Shown here: positions 1-5,907 of the stretch, piece after piece
Numbering within the stretch: position 1 is the first letter of the stretch
Layout of the letters: each line of letters starts with the position of its first letter
Assembly (NCBI GenBank): GCA_964626595.1
Contig: CAZVFU010000120.1
Coordinates: 1 to 5,965, forward strand
Direction of reading: 5' to 3'
DNA: 5,965 bases
From: JAWLFI01 sp964626595
GTDB taxonomy: Bacteria > Bacteroidota > Bacteroidia > Chitinophagales > Saprospiraceae
Notes under the pieces: generated by a model
Told to the model about the DNA's origin: nothing
The model's input: only the letters and a program-made list of their open reading frames with translations
Database searches by the model: none
Translations under genes and position numbers: made by a program

Positions 1-19
1 AACCTGAACCTCATTCTTA

Positions 20-35
20 AAATATAGCTATATTT
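20..35. promoter_or_regulatory. Perfect 16-bp AT-rich palindrome upstream of the first gene
   Basis: The sequence AAATATAGCTATATTT is identical to its own reverse complement and ends 8 bp before the ATG at 44. It could be a dimeric regulator site or part of the promoter. The overlapping TATATTTA (29-36) differs from the Bacteroidota -7 consensus TAnnTTTG only in its last base, but it lies so close to the ATG that any transcript from it would have almost no leader. AT-rich palindromes arise by chance fairly easily, so a function is speculative. Confidence 0.3.
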
Positions 36-43
36 ATAACTCA

Positions 44-1492
44 ATGGATAAACAGCGGTGGATAAAGGTCGGACTCCTGCTCATTATTATTGGAGATTTG
101 GTGCATGCCTGGTTTCAATATGTGGGTATGCCTATGGGGGGTGATTTATACGCTATCGTTTTGCCCGCGCCATGGTATGAGGAAGTACTATCAGACCCTT
201 TCGGTTGGGAGGCTTTGTTTTCGGAAAAGGAATACGGTGGAGCTGGTCGGTACTCGGCACACCAGTTCACCTCTCTGTATTTCAATAACATGCCGGGTTT
301 TTTCCAGTATCTGGTTTCACCGATTAACAGTATTTACTACAGTGCGGCGCTGGCCAAATGCGTCGCTCATCTGAGCTTGCTGTTATTGCTGGGCGCCTAC
401 GTCTGCGGCCATTTTCGCGTATTTCAAAAGGATTTTTTATGGACTATGGTGGCGGCCATACCCTTTTTGCAGACCTATGGGTTGTCTTCCCGCATGGGGG
501 TCATTGATCAATCCATTACCTATGCCTTTTTTTATATCATACCCTTGATTATCATATTTGCCTTATTGTATCCTCTATACCGGTATTTTATGGGTTATCG
601 ACAGGCTGAAGTTTCTTTTACTCTAGGGTGGTGGACCGTCCCCTGGCTGGCTATACTATGGATTGTCGCTTTTTGGGGTCCCCAGTCTCAGGTTATCATG
701 GTACTCATAGGCGGATTGGGATTACTGGGATTATGCCTTCGCGGGATTCGTGAGCAAAAGACCTCGACATCCCAACTTTTCTTTTACCCCTTTCGCCCCA
801 GGTACCGCCAACTCAGCTTTTTACTCCTGGCCTTAGTGGTTTTTGGGGGATTAGGCTATTTGACAGGTACACAAAACACAGAAAATGTAAGCTCGCTTCC
901 CCTCAGAGAAACCCTGATTCAGGCCGCTAAAGGCATCAAATTTCATTTTGTTGAGTCCTGGGTTATTTGGCTGGTCGCTGTCTTCCTGGGGATTCACTTC
1001 TACAGAATCAATCGCATGGACAGCCCGAAAAAGAAAGTGTGGCAAAAATTATTTCTTATGCTTCTGTTGGGGATATTGATTTATATGCTGATGATTCCCT
1101 TTGGTGGGTATCGATCGTACCGACCTTTTTTATATCGATATGATCTTCTGATCCCCGTGACGATCAGTTGGATCTTTTTACTTCTATGGACCGGTCGTCT
1201 CGTGATTCAGTCGTGGCCTTACGGACGCAACAAAAATATTTATCTCATCTGTGCCACTCTGTTTTTAGTTACTCTTCACTTGCAAGATCTTAAAATAAAA
1301 GACCGTAATTCCTGTGAAAAGGGCCATTTATATACCCTGCAGACCGCAGAAGAGTATGCGATCACTCTGCCTGCCGACTGTCCCATTTTAGGGTGGCATC
1401 CCGACGACAATCGCTATTATACAGATAAAAAAGTGGAGTTGCTCCGGCGATGGAATATTGTGAAGCAGCCTTTAATTTACACTCAGGAATGA
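44..1492 (+). CDS. Polytopic inner-membrane protein of unknown function (482 aa), possibly GT-C-like
   Basis: I do not recognise a named family. About 11 hydrophobic segments are visible, near residues 8-27, 98-121, 131-146, 157-182, 196-212, 216-232, 258-274, 303-320, 335-352, 366-389 and 398-413. A long polar loop of about 70 residues follows segment 1 (GGD at 32-34, YEEVLSDP at 45-52). A soluble tail of about 65 residues follows the last segment and carries two Cys (424, 446) that could form a disulfide if exported. A single N-terminal helix, a large acidic first loop and many later helices is the broad plan of GT-C membrane glycosyltransferases, but no confirmed catalytic DxD is evident. 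A distinctive stretch, GGYRSYRP (354-361) followed by RYD (365-367), precedes segment 10. The ATG at 44 gives a full-length hydrophobic N-terminus and has no Shine-Dalgarno, as is common in Bacteroidota. It sits alone on the plus strand, 235 bp before the next gene. Coding status is secure; function is open. Confidence 0.88.
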   Translation: MDKQRWIKVGLLLIIIGDLVHAWFQYVGMPMGGDLYAIVLPAPWYEEVLSDPFGWEALFSEKEYGGAGRYSAHQFTSLYFNNMPGFFQYLVSPINSIYYSAALAKCVAHLSLLLLLGAYVCGHFRVFQKDFLWTMVAAIPFLQTYGLSSRMGVIDQSITYAFFYIIPLIIIFALLYPLYRYFMGYRQAEVSFTLGWWTVPWLAILWIVAFWGPQSQVIMVLIGGLGLLGLCLRGIREQKTSTSQLFFYPFRPRYRQLSFLLLALVVFGGLGYLTGTQNTENVSSLPLRETLIQAAKGIKFHFVESWVIWLVAVFLGIHFYRINRMDSPKKKVWQKLFLMLLLGILIYMLMIPFGGYRSYRPFLYRYDLLIPVTISWIFLLLWTGRLVIQSWPYGRNKNIYLICATLFLVTLHLQDLKIKDRNSCEKGHLYTLQTAEEYAITLPADCPILGWHPDDNRYYTDKKVELLRRWNIVKQPLIYTQE

Positions 1493-1727
1493 GAATCACC
1501 AATCCCGAGATATTCATAAACTTACTATGATAAATGGGGTGTGAAAGTAATCATTTACTAGAAATGAATGGTTTGTGAACGGCTTCCAACCCTTGAAGGT
1601 TTCGGTCAGAAGGGCGCAAAATGCTTGCATTTTTCGTCTTGTTTTAATCTTTAATAGGACCAATCAAGTGGGTGCCTGAAAACAAAAAAAATTCCATAAC
1701 TTACGGGAAACCCCATCAAACACAGCT
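1493..1727. other. Non-coding intergenic region (235 bp)
   Basis: I see no credible reading frame or RNA gene between the membrane-protein stop and the M24 gene start. The interval must hold the promoter of the M24 gene if that gene is independently transcribed, but no exact TAnnTTTG element is visible on the plus strand. An A-rich stretch (about 1680-1691) lies some 40 bp before the ATG at 1728. The only clear structure is the small hairpin at 1615-1636, listed separately. Confidence 0.6.
1615..1636 (+). terminator. Small hairpin with CTTG tetraloop, possible weak terminator
   Basis: The arms AAAATG (1618-1623) and CATTTT (1628-1633) enclose CTTG, giving the G(CUUG)C arrangement known as an unusually stable RNA tetraloop. 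The stem can extend past one C-T mismatch by two G-C pairs (1615-1616 with 1635-1636). A T-rich stretch follows to about 1652. It lies about 120 bp after the membrane-protein stop. The stem is mostly A-T and the T-tract is interrupted, so intrinsic termination is only a possibility; a 5' leader element of the M24 gene is the alternative. Confidence 0.3.
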
Positions 1728-2924
1728 ATGGACCTATTGAAAATTAGCAAGGCAGAATATAAAACGCGGATTCAGGCTGCTCAAAAGCAATTGCAGTCCG
1801 ACGGTTTGGACAGCCTGCTCGTTTCTGAAGAAGAGGACATGTACTACTTGACGGGCTTGACGTATAAGAGCCTCGAGCGCTTATTTCTTCTCGTTCTTCA
1901 GAAGAACAGGGTGACGTTTATCGTTCCTCAAATGGAATTAGCTCATCTGAAATCAGTAGATCATGTAACTGAAATAAAGGCGTATTGGGAATATCCGGCG
2001 GCAGAGCCTCAGCGGTGGGAAGATGTCTTATGGGAAACCGTAAAAAGCGGGCAACGCATTGGGATTTCCGGGAAAACGCCCTTTGAATTAGCCTCCTTTT
2101 TGCAATCTATGGATATGGAAGTTCTGGAGAGCTCAATTATTGAGCGGTTGCGGTGGATTAAAAGTCCCGCAGAGCTAAAATGTATTCGCCGGGCTGCGAA
2201 ATATTGCGATTTTGCGATCCAAAAGTTGAATCGTATGGCCTATTATGGCATGAGTGAATTAGAGGTGTTTTCGATAGGTCGGGCGATGCAACAAAAAGTG
2301 ATAAAAGAGACCGATTTTGATTATTTAGCAACAAATATTCTCGTTGCAGCCTGGCCCAACCGGATATCGCATCAGCCGCATGGCAACCCCAAAGTTTCTG
2401 ATGTATTTACAGATGGCTCTCACATTAGCTTAGCTTTTTTAAAGGTAAACGGATATGCGGCCGAATTAGAGCGGACCTTTTTTACGGCGAAACCTACGGC
2501 AGAGCAATCCGAGGCTTTTGAATTCATGATGGAGGCACGTCGGAGGGCTTACCGCGTACTGAGGCCCGGGGTCAAGACTTCTGAGGTGGACGCTGAAGCC
2601 CAACAGTATTTATCGGAGCAGGGATTTATGGAAAATGTGATGCACCGAAGCGGTCACGGGATAGGACTGGGTAATCACGAGGGGCCCTATTTAGCGGAAG
2701 GTGACGATACTCTCCTGCAAGAAAACATGGTGGTTAGTATTGAGCCCGGCATTTATATCGAGGGGACTGGTGGGTTTCGGCACTCGGATACGGTTTTGAT
2801 TACTAAAGACGGCTACGAAGTCCTGACCCATGTTCCTGACTCTATTGAAGAGCTTACGTTTACGCGCTCTAAACCCTGGCAGAAATTAAAAGGGGCTATC
2901 ATAAAAAGGATGTACGGTATATGA
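1728..2924 (+). CDS. M24 family 'pita-bread' hydrolase, creatinase/Xaa-Pro-dipeptidase-like, with altered metal site
   Basis: Residues about 11-140 form a creatinase-type N-terminal domain (LLVSEEEDMYYLTGL near 30-44). Residues about 150-375 form the M24 catalytic fold with QPHGNP (216-221), SGHGIGLGNHEGP (308-320), SIEPGIYIEG (337-346) and RHSDTVLIT (351-359). The length of 398 aa is normal for soluble cytoplasmic M24B enzymes. Aligned by eye to the canonical pattern, the five metal ligands Asp, Asp, His, Glu, Glu read Ala236, Glu246, His310, Glu339 and Ser353, so three are replaced. The conserved active-site histidines His218 and His317 remain. GYAAELERTFF (242-252) resembles the ALERT motif of creatinase, a metal-independent M24 member. 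This argues against routine annotation as an Xaa-Pro aminopeptidase. A creatinase-like or ectoine-hydrolase-like C-N hydrolase, or a non-catalytic member, are alternatives; the substrate is unknown. The ATG at 1728 gives a normal N-terminus and lacks a Shine-Dalgarno. The gene faces the polysaccharide operon convergently, so there is no operon clue. Confidence 0.92.
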   Translation: MDLLKISKAEYKTRIQAAQKQLQSDGLDSLLVSEEEDMYYLTGLTYKSLERLFLLVLQKNRVTFIVPQMELAHLKSVDHVTEIKAYWEYPAAEPQRWEDVLWETVKSGQRIGISGKTPFELASFLQSMDMEVLESSIIERLRWIKSPAELKCIRRAAKYCDFAIQKLNRMAYYGMSELEVFSIGRAMQQKVIKETDFDYLATNILVAAWPNRISHQPHGNPKVSDVFTDGSHISLAFLKVNGYAAELERTFFTAKPTAEQSEAFEFMMEARRRAYRVLRPGVKTSEVDAEAQQYLSEQGFMENVMHRSGHGIGLGNHEGPYLAEGDDTLLQENMVVSIEPGIYIEGTGGFRHSDTVLITKDGYEVLTHVPDSIEELTFTRSKPWQKLKGAIIKRMYGI

Positions 2925-3020
2925 AGGTGGAGTGAGTGAAGCTCTCCGTAGTTCTTCACACCGTGGAGGGATAGAAGTCTCCAACTCCTTCGCGTCAGCG
3001 ATGGGAGCCCGGCTCCCGCA

Positions 3021-3042
3021 GCGTCCGCAGGCAGGCGGACGC
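3021..3042. repeat. Perfect 8-bp GC-rich inverted repeat (hairpin)
   Basis: GCGTCCGC and GCGGACGC pair perfectly around the loop AGGCAG. This is the most GC-rich stem of the array. GGACGCC in its right arm (3037-3043) recurs as a direct repeat at 3128-3134, so the left arm could pair with either copy and give alternative folds. Confidence 0.6.
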
Positions 3043-3094
3043 CAAAGGGAGAGATGCCAGCCCCGCTGGTAGCCGATAGCGGGCGACCGTAGCG

Positions 3095-3128
3095 CAGTGA
3101 AGATTCGACGATAGGCGGATCTTCACTG
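3095..3128. repeat. Perfect 10-bp inverted repeat at the right end of the hairpin array
   Basis: CAGTGAAGAT and ATCTTCACTG pair perfectly around a 14-nt loop. This is the longest stem in the array. No T-run follows it on the plus strand, and on the minus strand the T-rich stretch comes before it rather than after, so it does not look like a standard intrinsic terminator for either flanking gene. Confidence 0.6.
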
Positions 3129-3180
3129 GACGCCCAAAAATTTAAAAAAGCATTATGAGAAAAATACCACAAATGCATCT

Positions 3181-4632
3181 TTATGGCTCATCGGGAGTGT
3201 CCTTTTTTGGGGAGATGGGATGCCCATAGGAGAGTAAACCGACCAGGGCTAAAATCCAGAAAAAGAGTCCCCCGATCTTAAAGTGTTCGATCATATCGTT
3301 TAGGACATTGATGACGATGATACCGCAAAACATGCAAAATAAGGCGGCTAAAAGGGTACGGTCTGAAGGACGTAGACGGCCGGAGTGATACAATTGATCC
3401 ATAAAAAGTAAACTCCCCAAGAGGAGGAAGAGCCAAAAAATGAGCCCGGGCCAGCCCTGATCAGTCAGGGTCATGAGAAAATAGTTATGCACGCCGGATT
3501 GCTCGGGATTGTCGCTTACGTAGGTGGCGAAGGACTTGACGGTATAGGATTTATAAGTGGGGTGAAAAGTGCCCGGTCCGGTGCCCATCCAGGGATAGTC
3601 TACGGTCATATGTCGGGCGGCTACCCATCGATGAAGGCGCTCCATGGTGGATAAATCTTCTAATTTATAAGTAGCTTCGAGTAGGTTCCCAAACTCATCC
3701 TGGTAAATCGTACGATCATAATTGGGGGCATACTTTAAATAAGTGCGGTCACTCAACAAATAAGTGATCCCTGTAATGATGGCGATGGCACTGATGATGA
3801 GCGCGGGACGCAGAAGCCGAAAGTGTAATATGGCATAGATTAGGGGGTACAAGATCAGAAGTCCGATGGCTACCCGGGTGTAGGAAAAATAGATAGCAAC
3901 CGGAAAAAGTAATAATCCCATGCCGAGGATAAGTCCGGGTAGTGAAAATGTAGGATACCAACGTTTGGTGACCCAAATCAAAGGGTAGAATAAAACCATC
4001 AAGCAGCCATAATCAACGTGGTTTTGATAGATAAGTCCAACTGCTGCATTGACTTTAGAAAAAACGAGGTTATACTCCAGATGCCGAATAAATACGTACA
4101 GGATGCTGAGGAGCATGGGGATGTAAAACAGCCACCAAAGGCGTTCGAAATGGGCCGGTTTGCGCAAGCAGTACCAACTGGAGAGATAAAAGGCACCCAG
4201 AAACCAAAGTTTAGCGATAAAATACTTTCCTGAAACGAGGGGATTCGTAGAAGAGATAGTGCTTAAGAGAATCCATGCCAGGTGTATCAATATCAGGATC
4301 GTCAAGGGATGCTGAATGATTTCCTTTCGGATGCGGGACTCTTGAGTCGGAATCAGAAGCATAGCGGTGATCAGGATCATCAGTACTTCGGAAGGGATGG
4401 CGAGCTGCATGTCGCCTAAAATATTCGCATCGAAGGAGAAGGGTAAAAAGAAAAACAAAGCAAAGTATACACGCTGGCGAGATATAGCCACCCAGAGTCC
4501 TGCAAGGAGAAAAGCGGGAACCCAGAGGAGCCACATCTGCTGGATAGCAATGGCAATAGTTAAAAGGATCAGAAAACTGAGACCGCCGAGGCGATCTGCC
4601 CGTGGGAGAGAGATGTGCTTCAGTTTATCCAT
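3181..4632 (-). CDS. O-antigen polymerase/ligase family membrane protein (Wzy/WaaL-like, 483 aa)
   Basis: This polytopic inner-membrane protein has about 12-14 hydrophobic segments and a large extracytoplasmic loop (about residues 294-383) near the C-terminal third, the hallmark of the Wzy_C/O-antigen ligase domain. Family-type motifs are SYTR (250-253), ERLHRW (331-336), PWMGTGPGTF (347-356) and HNYFL (382-386), followed by DQGWPGLIFW. Such proteins polymerise lipid-linked repeat units or transfer finished glycan to lipid A-core or another acceptor on the periplasmic face; sequence alone does not separate the two. The start is placed at 4632 (MDKLKHIS). Its ATG overlaps the stop of the upstream Wzz-like gene in ATGGATAA, an 8-bp overlap that implies translational coupling. 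A start at 4710 would add 26 polar residues lying entirely over the upstream gene's last helix and is less likely. The gene is second in the minus-strand operon and ends at the hairpin array. Confidence 0.92.
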   Translation of the reverse strand: MDKLKHISLPRADRLGGLSFLILLTIAIAIQQMWLLWVPAFLLAGLWVAISRQRVYFALFFFLPFSFDANILGDMQLAIPSEVLMILITAMLLIPTQESRIRKEIIQHPLTILILIHLAWILLSTISSTNPLVSGKYFIAKLWFLGAFYLSSWYCLRKPAHFERLWWLFYIPMLLSILYVFIRHLEYNLVFSKVNAAVGLIYQNHVDYGCLMVLFYPLIWVTKRWYPTFSLPGLILGMGLLLFPVAIYFSYTRVAIGLLILYPLIYAILHFRLLRPALIISAIAIITGITYLLSDRTYLKYAPNYDRTIYQDEFGNLLEATYKLEDLSTMERLHRWVAARHMTVDYPWMGTGPGTFHPTYKSYTVKSFATYVSDNPEQSGVHNYFLMTLTDQGWPGLIFWLFLLLGSLLFMDQLYHSGRLRPSDRTLLAALFCMFCGIIVINVLNDMIEHFKIGGLFFWILALVGLLSYGHPISPKKDTPDEP

Positions 4633-5755
4633 CGATTCGCAATCGGTCCCATTCAAAGTTTTTGAATGATTCGAAGGCCCATACCCAAAGGATACTAAAT
4701 ATAAAAGCACCCAACACGCTCATGATGACGATGAGGGAGCGGTGAGGTGCACTTTTTTGATCGGGAATGGCCGCCTCCTCGATCAAATGAATGCCGGGTG
4801 GTGAGGCTGCATAGGCCGATTGGTAAAATTCCAGTCGGCGGATTTCATTAGAAATATCGGATTTCATACCCCCTCTTAATTGGTTGAAATACTCAAATCG
4901 GGGCAGTCCTTCGGAAAAGCGATTGATATTGGAGTAAGACTGAGAATATAAGGAGTCACTGGTCAGTTGATTCAATTTAGCGGAAAGGCCTTCTACACGT
5001 GTTTCAACTTTTCTCACGGAGTCCCGGGGTACCCCACGCTGATTTTTCAAGTTTATCAGACGGCCGCGCGCTTCGGCTAAACTGGCCTCTGTTCCCGTGA
5101 TAGCAGTTGCGATCATTTCAGATTGAACGCTTGGGTCAATAATGCCAAACTCTTGCTGTAACTTTTGTAAGGTATCGGTATAGCTGCCGATTAATTGCTT
5201 CTTATCACCGATCGACTGTTGGAAGGTCTCTATAATCCGGAGCTGACTTTGCTTTTGGAATTGGACCACTTCCTTTTCAATGAAGTTTCGGGCTGCCACT
5301 ACAATGTCGCGAGCTGTTTTTGGATCCTTGTGAACCATTTTGATGCGGATAGCATCGCGCTCATCTTTTTGGATCGTTAGATCACTCGAAACGGATCCCC
5401 GAAGGTTTGAACCGATTTTTAAATTGCTGGTGTCCACGCCATAGTAGGTTCTCAGGTCAAAACTGTCGATCAGGTAATCGATCAATCGGTCGGATTCTGC
5501 CAGGCTCAATAGGCGATCGCGGTCATCCTCTGTACCGTAATATTGCATATCATTTCCCGTCAGACCAAAGATCTTTTCGGCTTTCCCCAAATCCGGGCTG
5601 GCTGCGAGGAAGCGTGTCTCCGATTCGTAATAGACGGGCAGTAAAAGAGAAATGATGGCGCTGAGTATCATCGCGATGAGCGTGAGGCCGATGATAAAGC
5701 GCCGCTTTTTATAGAGGGGACGGAGAACCGGCCAGGTATTTTTCGTTGACATCAT
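4625..5755 (-). CDS. Wzz-type polysaccharide co-polymerase / chain-length determinant (376 aa)
   Basis: Two terminal membrane helices (about residues 20-41 and 340-362) flank a large periplasmic domain, the standard polysaccharide co-polymerase plan. The N-terminal helix is preceded by basic residues (KKRR, 16-19). Conserved-type segments are LLSLAESDRLIDYLIDSFDL (about 82-101) and HKDPKTARDIV (142-152). Likely coiled-coil stretches lie near 165-265 and 290-312. A proline-containing segment (AIPDQKSAPHRS, 329-340) leads into the second helix, as usual in Wzz. There is no C-terminal tyrosine-kinase domain; the protein ends 14 residues after the helix. It sets the modal length of a surface glycan, presumably with the Wzy-like partner encoded immediately downstream with an 8-bp overlap. 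The start is MM (5755 or 5752); the first is chosen. A promoter with an exact TAnnTTTG element lies 20 bp upstream. A GumC-like exopolysaccharide role is an alternative to O-antigen. Confidence 0.93.
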   Translation of the reverse strand: MMSTKNTWPVLRPLYKKRRFIIGLTLIAMILSAIISLLLPVYYESETRFLAASPDLGKAEKIFGLTGNDMQYYGTEDDRDRLLSLAESDRLIDYLIDSFDLRTYYGVDTSNLKIGSNLRGSVSSDLTIQKDERDAIRIKMVHKDPKTARDIVVAARNFIEKEVVQFQKQSQLRIIETFQQSIGDKKQLIGSYTDTLQKLQQEFGIIDPSVQSEMIATAITGTEASLAEARGRLINLKNQRGVPRDSVRKVETRVEGLSAKLNQLTSDSLYSQSYSNINRFSEGLPRFEYFNQLRGGMKSDISNEIRRLEFYQSAYAASPPGIHLIEEAAIPDQKSAPHRSLIVIMSVLGAFIFSILWVWAFESFKNFEWDRLRIDG

Positions 5756-5907
5756 GTAATCGATATTGTAAGACCAAAAGTACGAAAATCAGAATGTATA
5801 GCTCTAATTTTTAAGGGGTAGGATTTTTAAAAGGGGAATTAGCGTCATTACCACTAAGTATGGAAAATCGCAAAGGGTCCGGAAAAGGATTGAGTAGAAA
5901 AGTATAG
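5756..5907. other. Intergenic region between the minus-strand operon and a possible rightward gene
   Basis: This is about 150 bp without a credible gene. It carries the minus-strand promoter element and an AT-rich stretch (about 5800-5830). If the plus-strand frame beginning at 5908 is real, this is a divergent control region. No strong inverted repeat was found here. Confidence 0.5.
5775..5782 (-). promoter_or_regulatory. Bacteroidota-type -7 promoter element for the Wzz-Wzy operon
   Basis: On the minus strand the sequence reads TACTTTTG, an exact match to the Bacteroidota sigma-factor consensus TAnnTTTG. It ends 20 bp before the Wzz start codon, giving a short plausible leader. The expected -33 TTG is not clear; the nearest candidate is TTA (5805-5807) with a 22-bp spacer, so the upstream half is weak. 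The match fixes the likely phylum and explains the two-gene operon. Confidence 0.5.

Larger units (their letters stand above)
2929..3135. repeat. GC-rich multi-hairpin element, probable dispersed palindromic repeat
   Basis: This block fills the gap between two convergent genes and contains a chain of perfect inverted repeats. They are GTGAAG/CTTCAC (2936-2941 with 2954-2959), GGGAGCC/GGCTCCC (3003-3009 with 3011-3017), GCGTCCGC/GCGGACGC (3021-3028 with 3035-3042), CCCGCT/AGCGGG (3062-3067 with 3078-3083) and CAGTGAAGAT/ATCTTCACTG (3095-3104 with 3119-3128). By hand count 2941-3120 is about 64% GC, while two sampled lines of the adjacent M24 gene are 47%. The first and last hairpins share the GTGAAG...CTTCAC core. 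It starts right after the M24 stop codon. The composition and modular hairpins suggest a REP/REPIN-like or other non-autonomous mobile repeat, or a structured RNA. With only one copy in view, repetitiveness is inferred. No terminal target-site duplication was identified. Confidence 0.6.

Noticed and set aside
90..374. Plus-strand open frame of 94 codons inside the first membrane-protein gene
   Set aside because: It is an out-of-frame reading of a longer gene with clear membrane-helix periodicity, and it shows no domain of its own.
1728..2924. Plain annotation as PepP/PepQ Xaa-Pro peptidase
   Set aside because: Overall family membership holds, but the Ala, Glu and Ser replacements at three metal-ligand positions make that activity doubtful, so only the family name is used.
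3095..3150. Intrinsic terminator for the convergent genes
   Set aside because: The 10-bp stem is strong, but on neither strand is it directly followed by a T-run; the A/T-rich stretch is on the wrong side for the minus-strand gene and is A-rich for the plus-strand gene.
2813..3178. Minus-strand open frame of 121 codons across the end of the M24 gene and the hairpin array
   Set aside because: It is antisense to conserved M24 coding sequence for about 110 bp and otherwise translates the palindromic GC-rich repeat. It has no recognisable domain; such repeats often give spurious small genes.
4211..4669. Open frames on both strands within the Wzy-like gene
   Set aside because: They are alternative-frame readings of a gene with conserved motifs, full of rare-looking Arg/Ser/His composition and lacking domains.
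4633..4710. N-terminal 26-residue extension of the Wzy-like protein
   Set aside because: It lies wholly over the second membrane helix and tail of the Wzz-like gene, is polar and unlike the family, and the overlapping ATG at 4632 gives a natural start.
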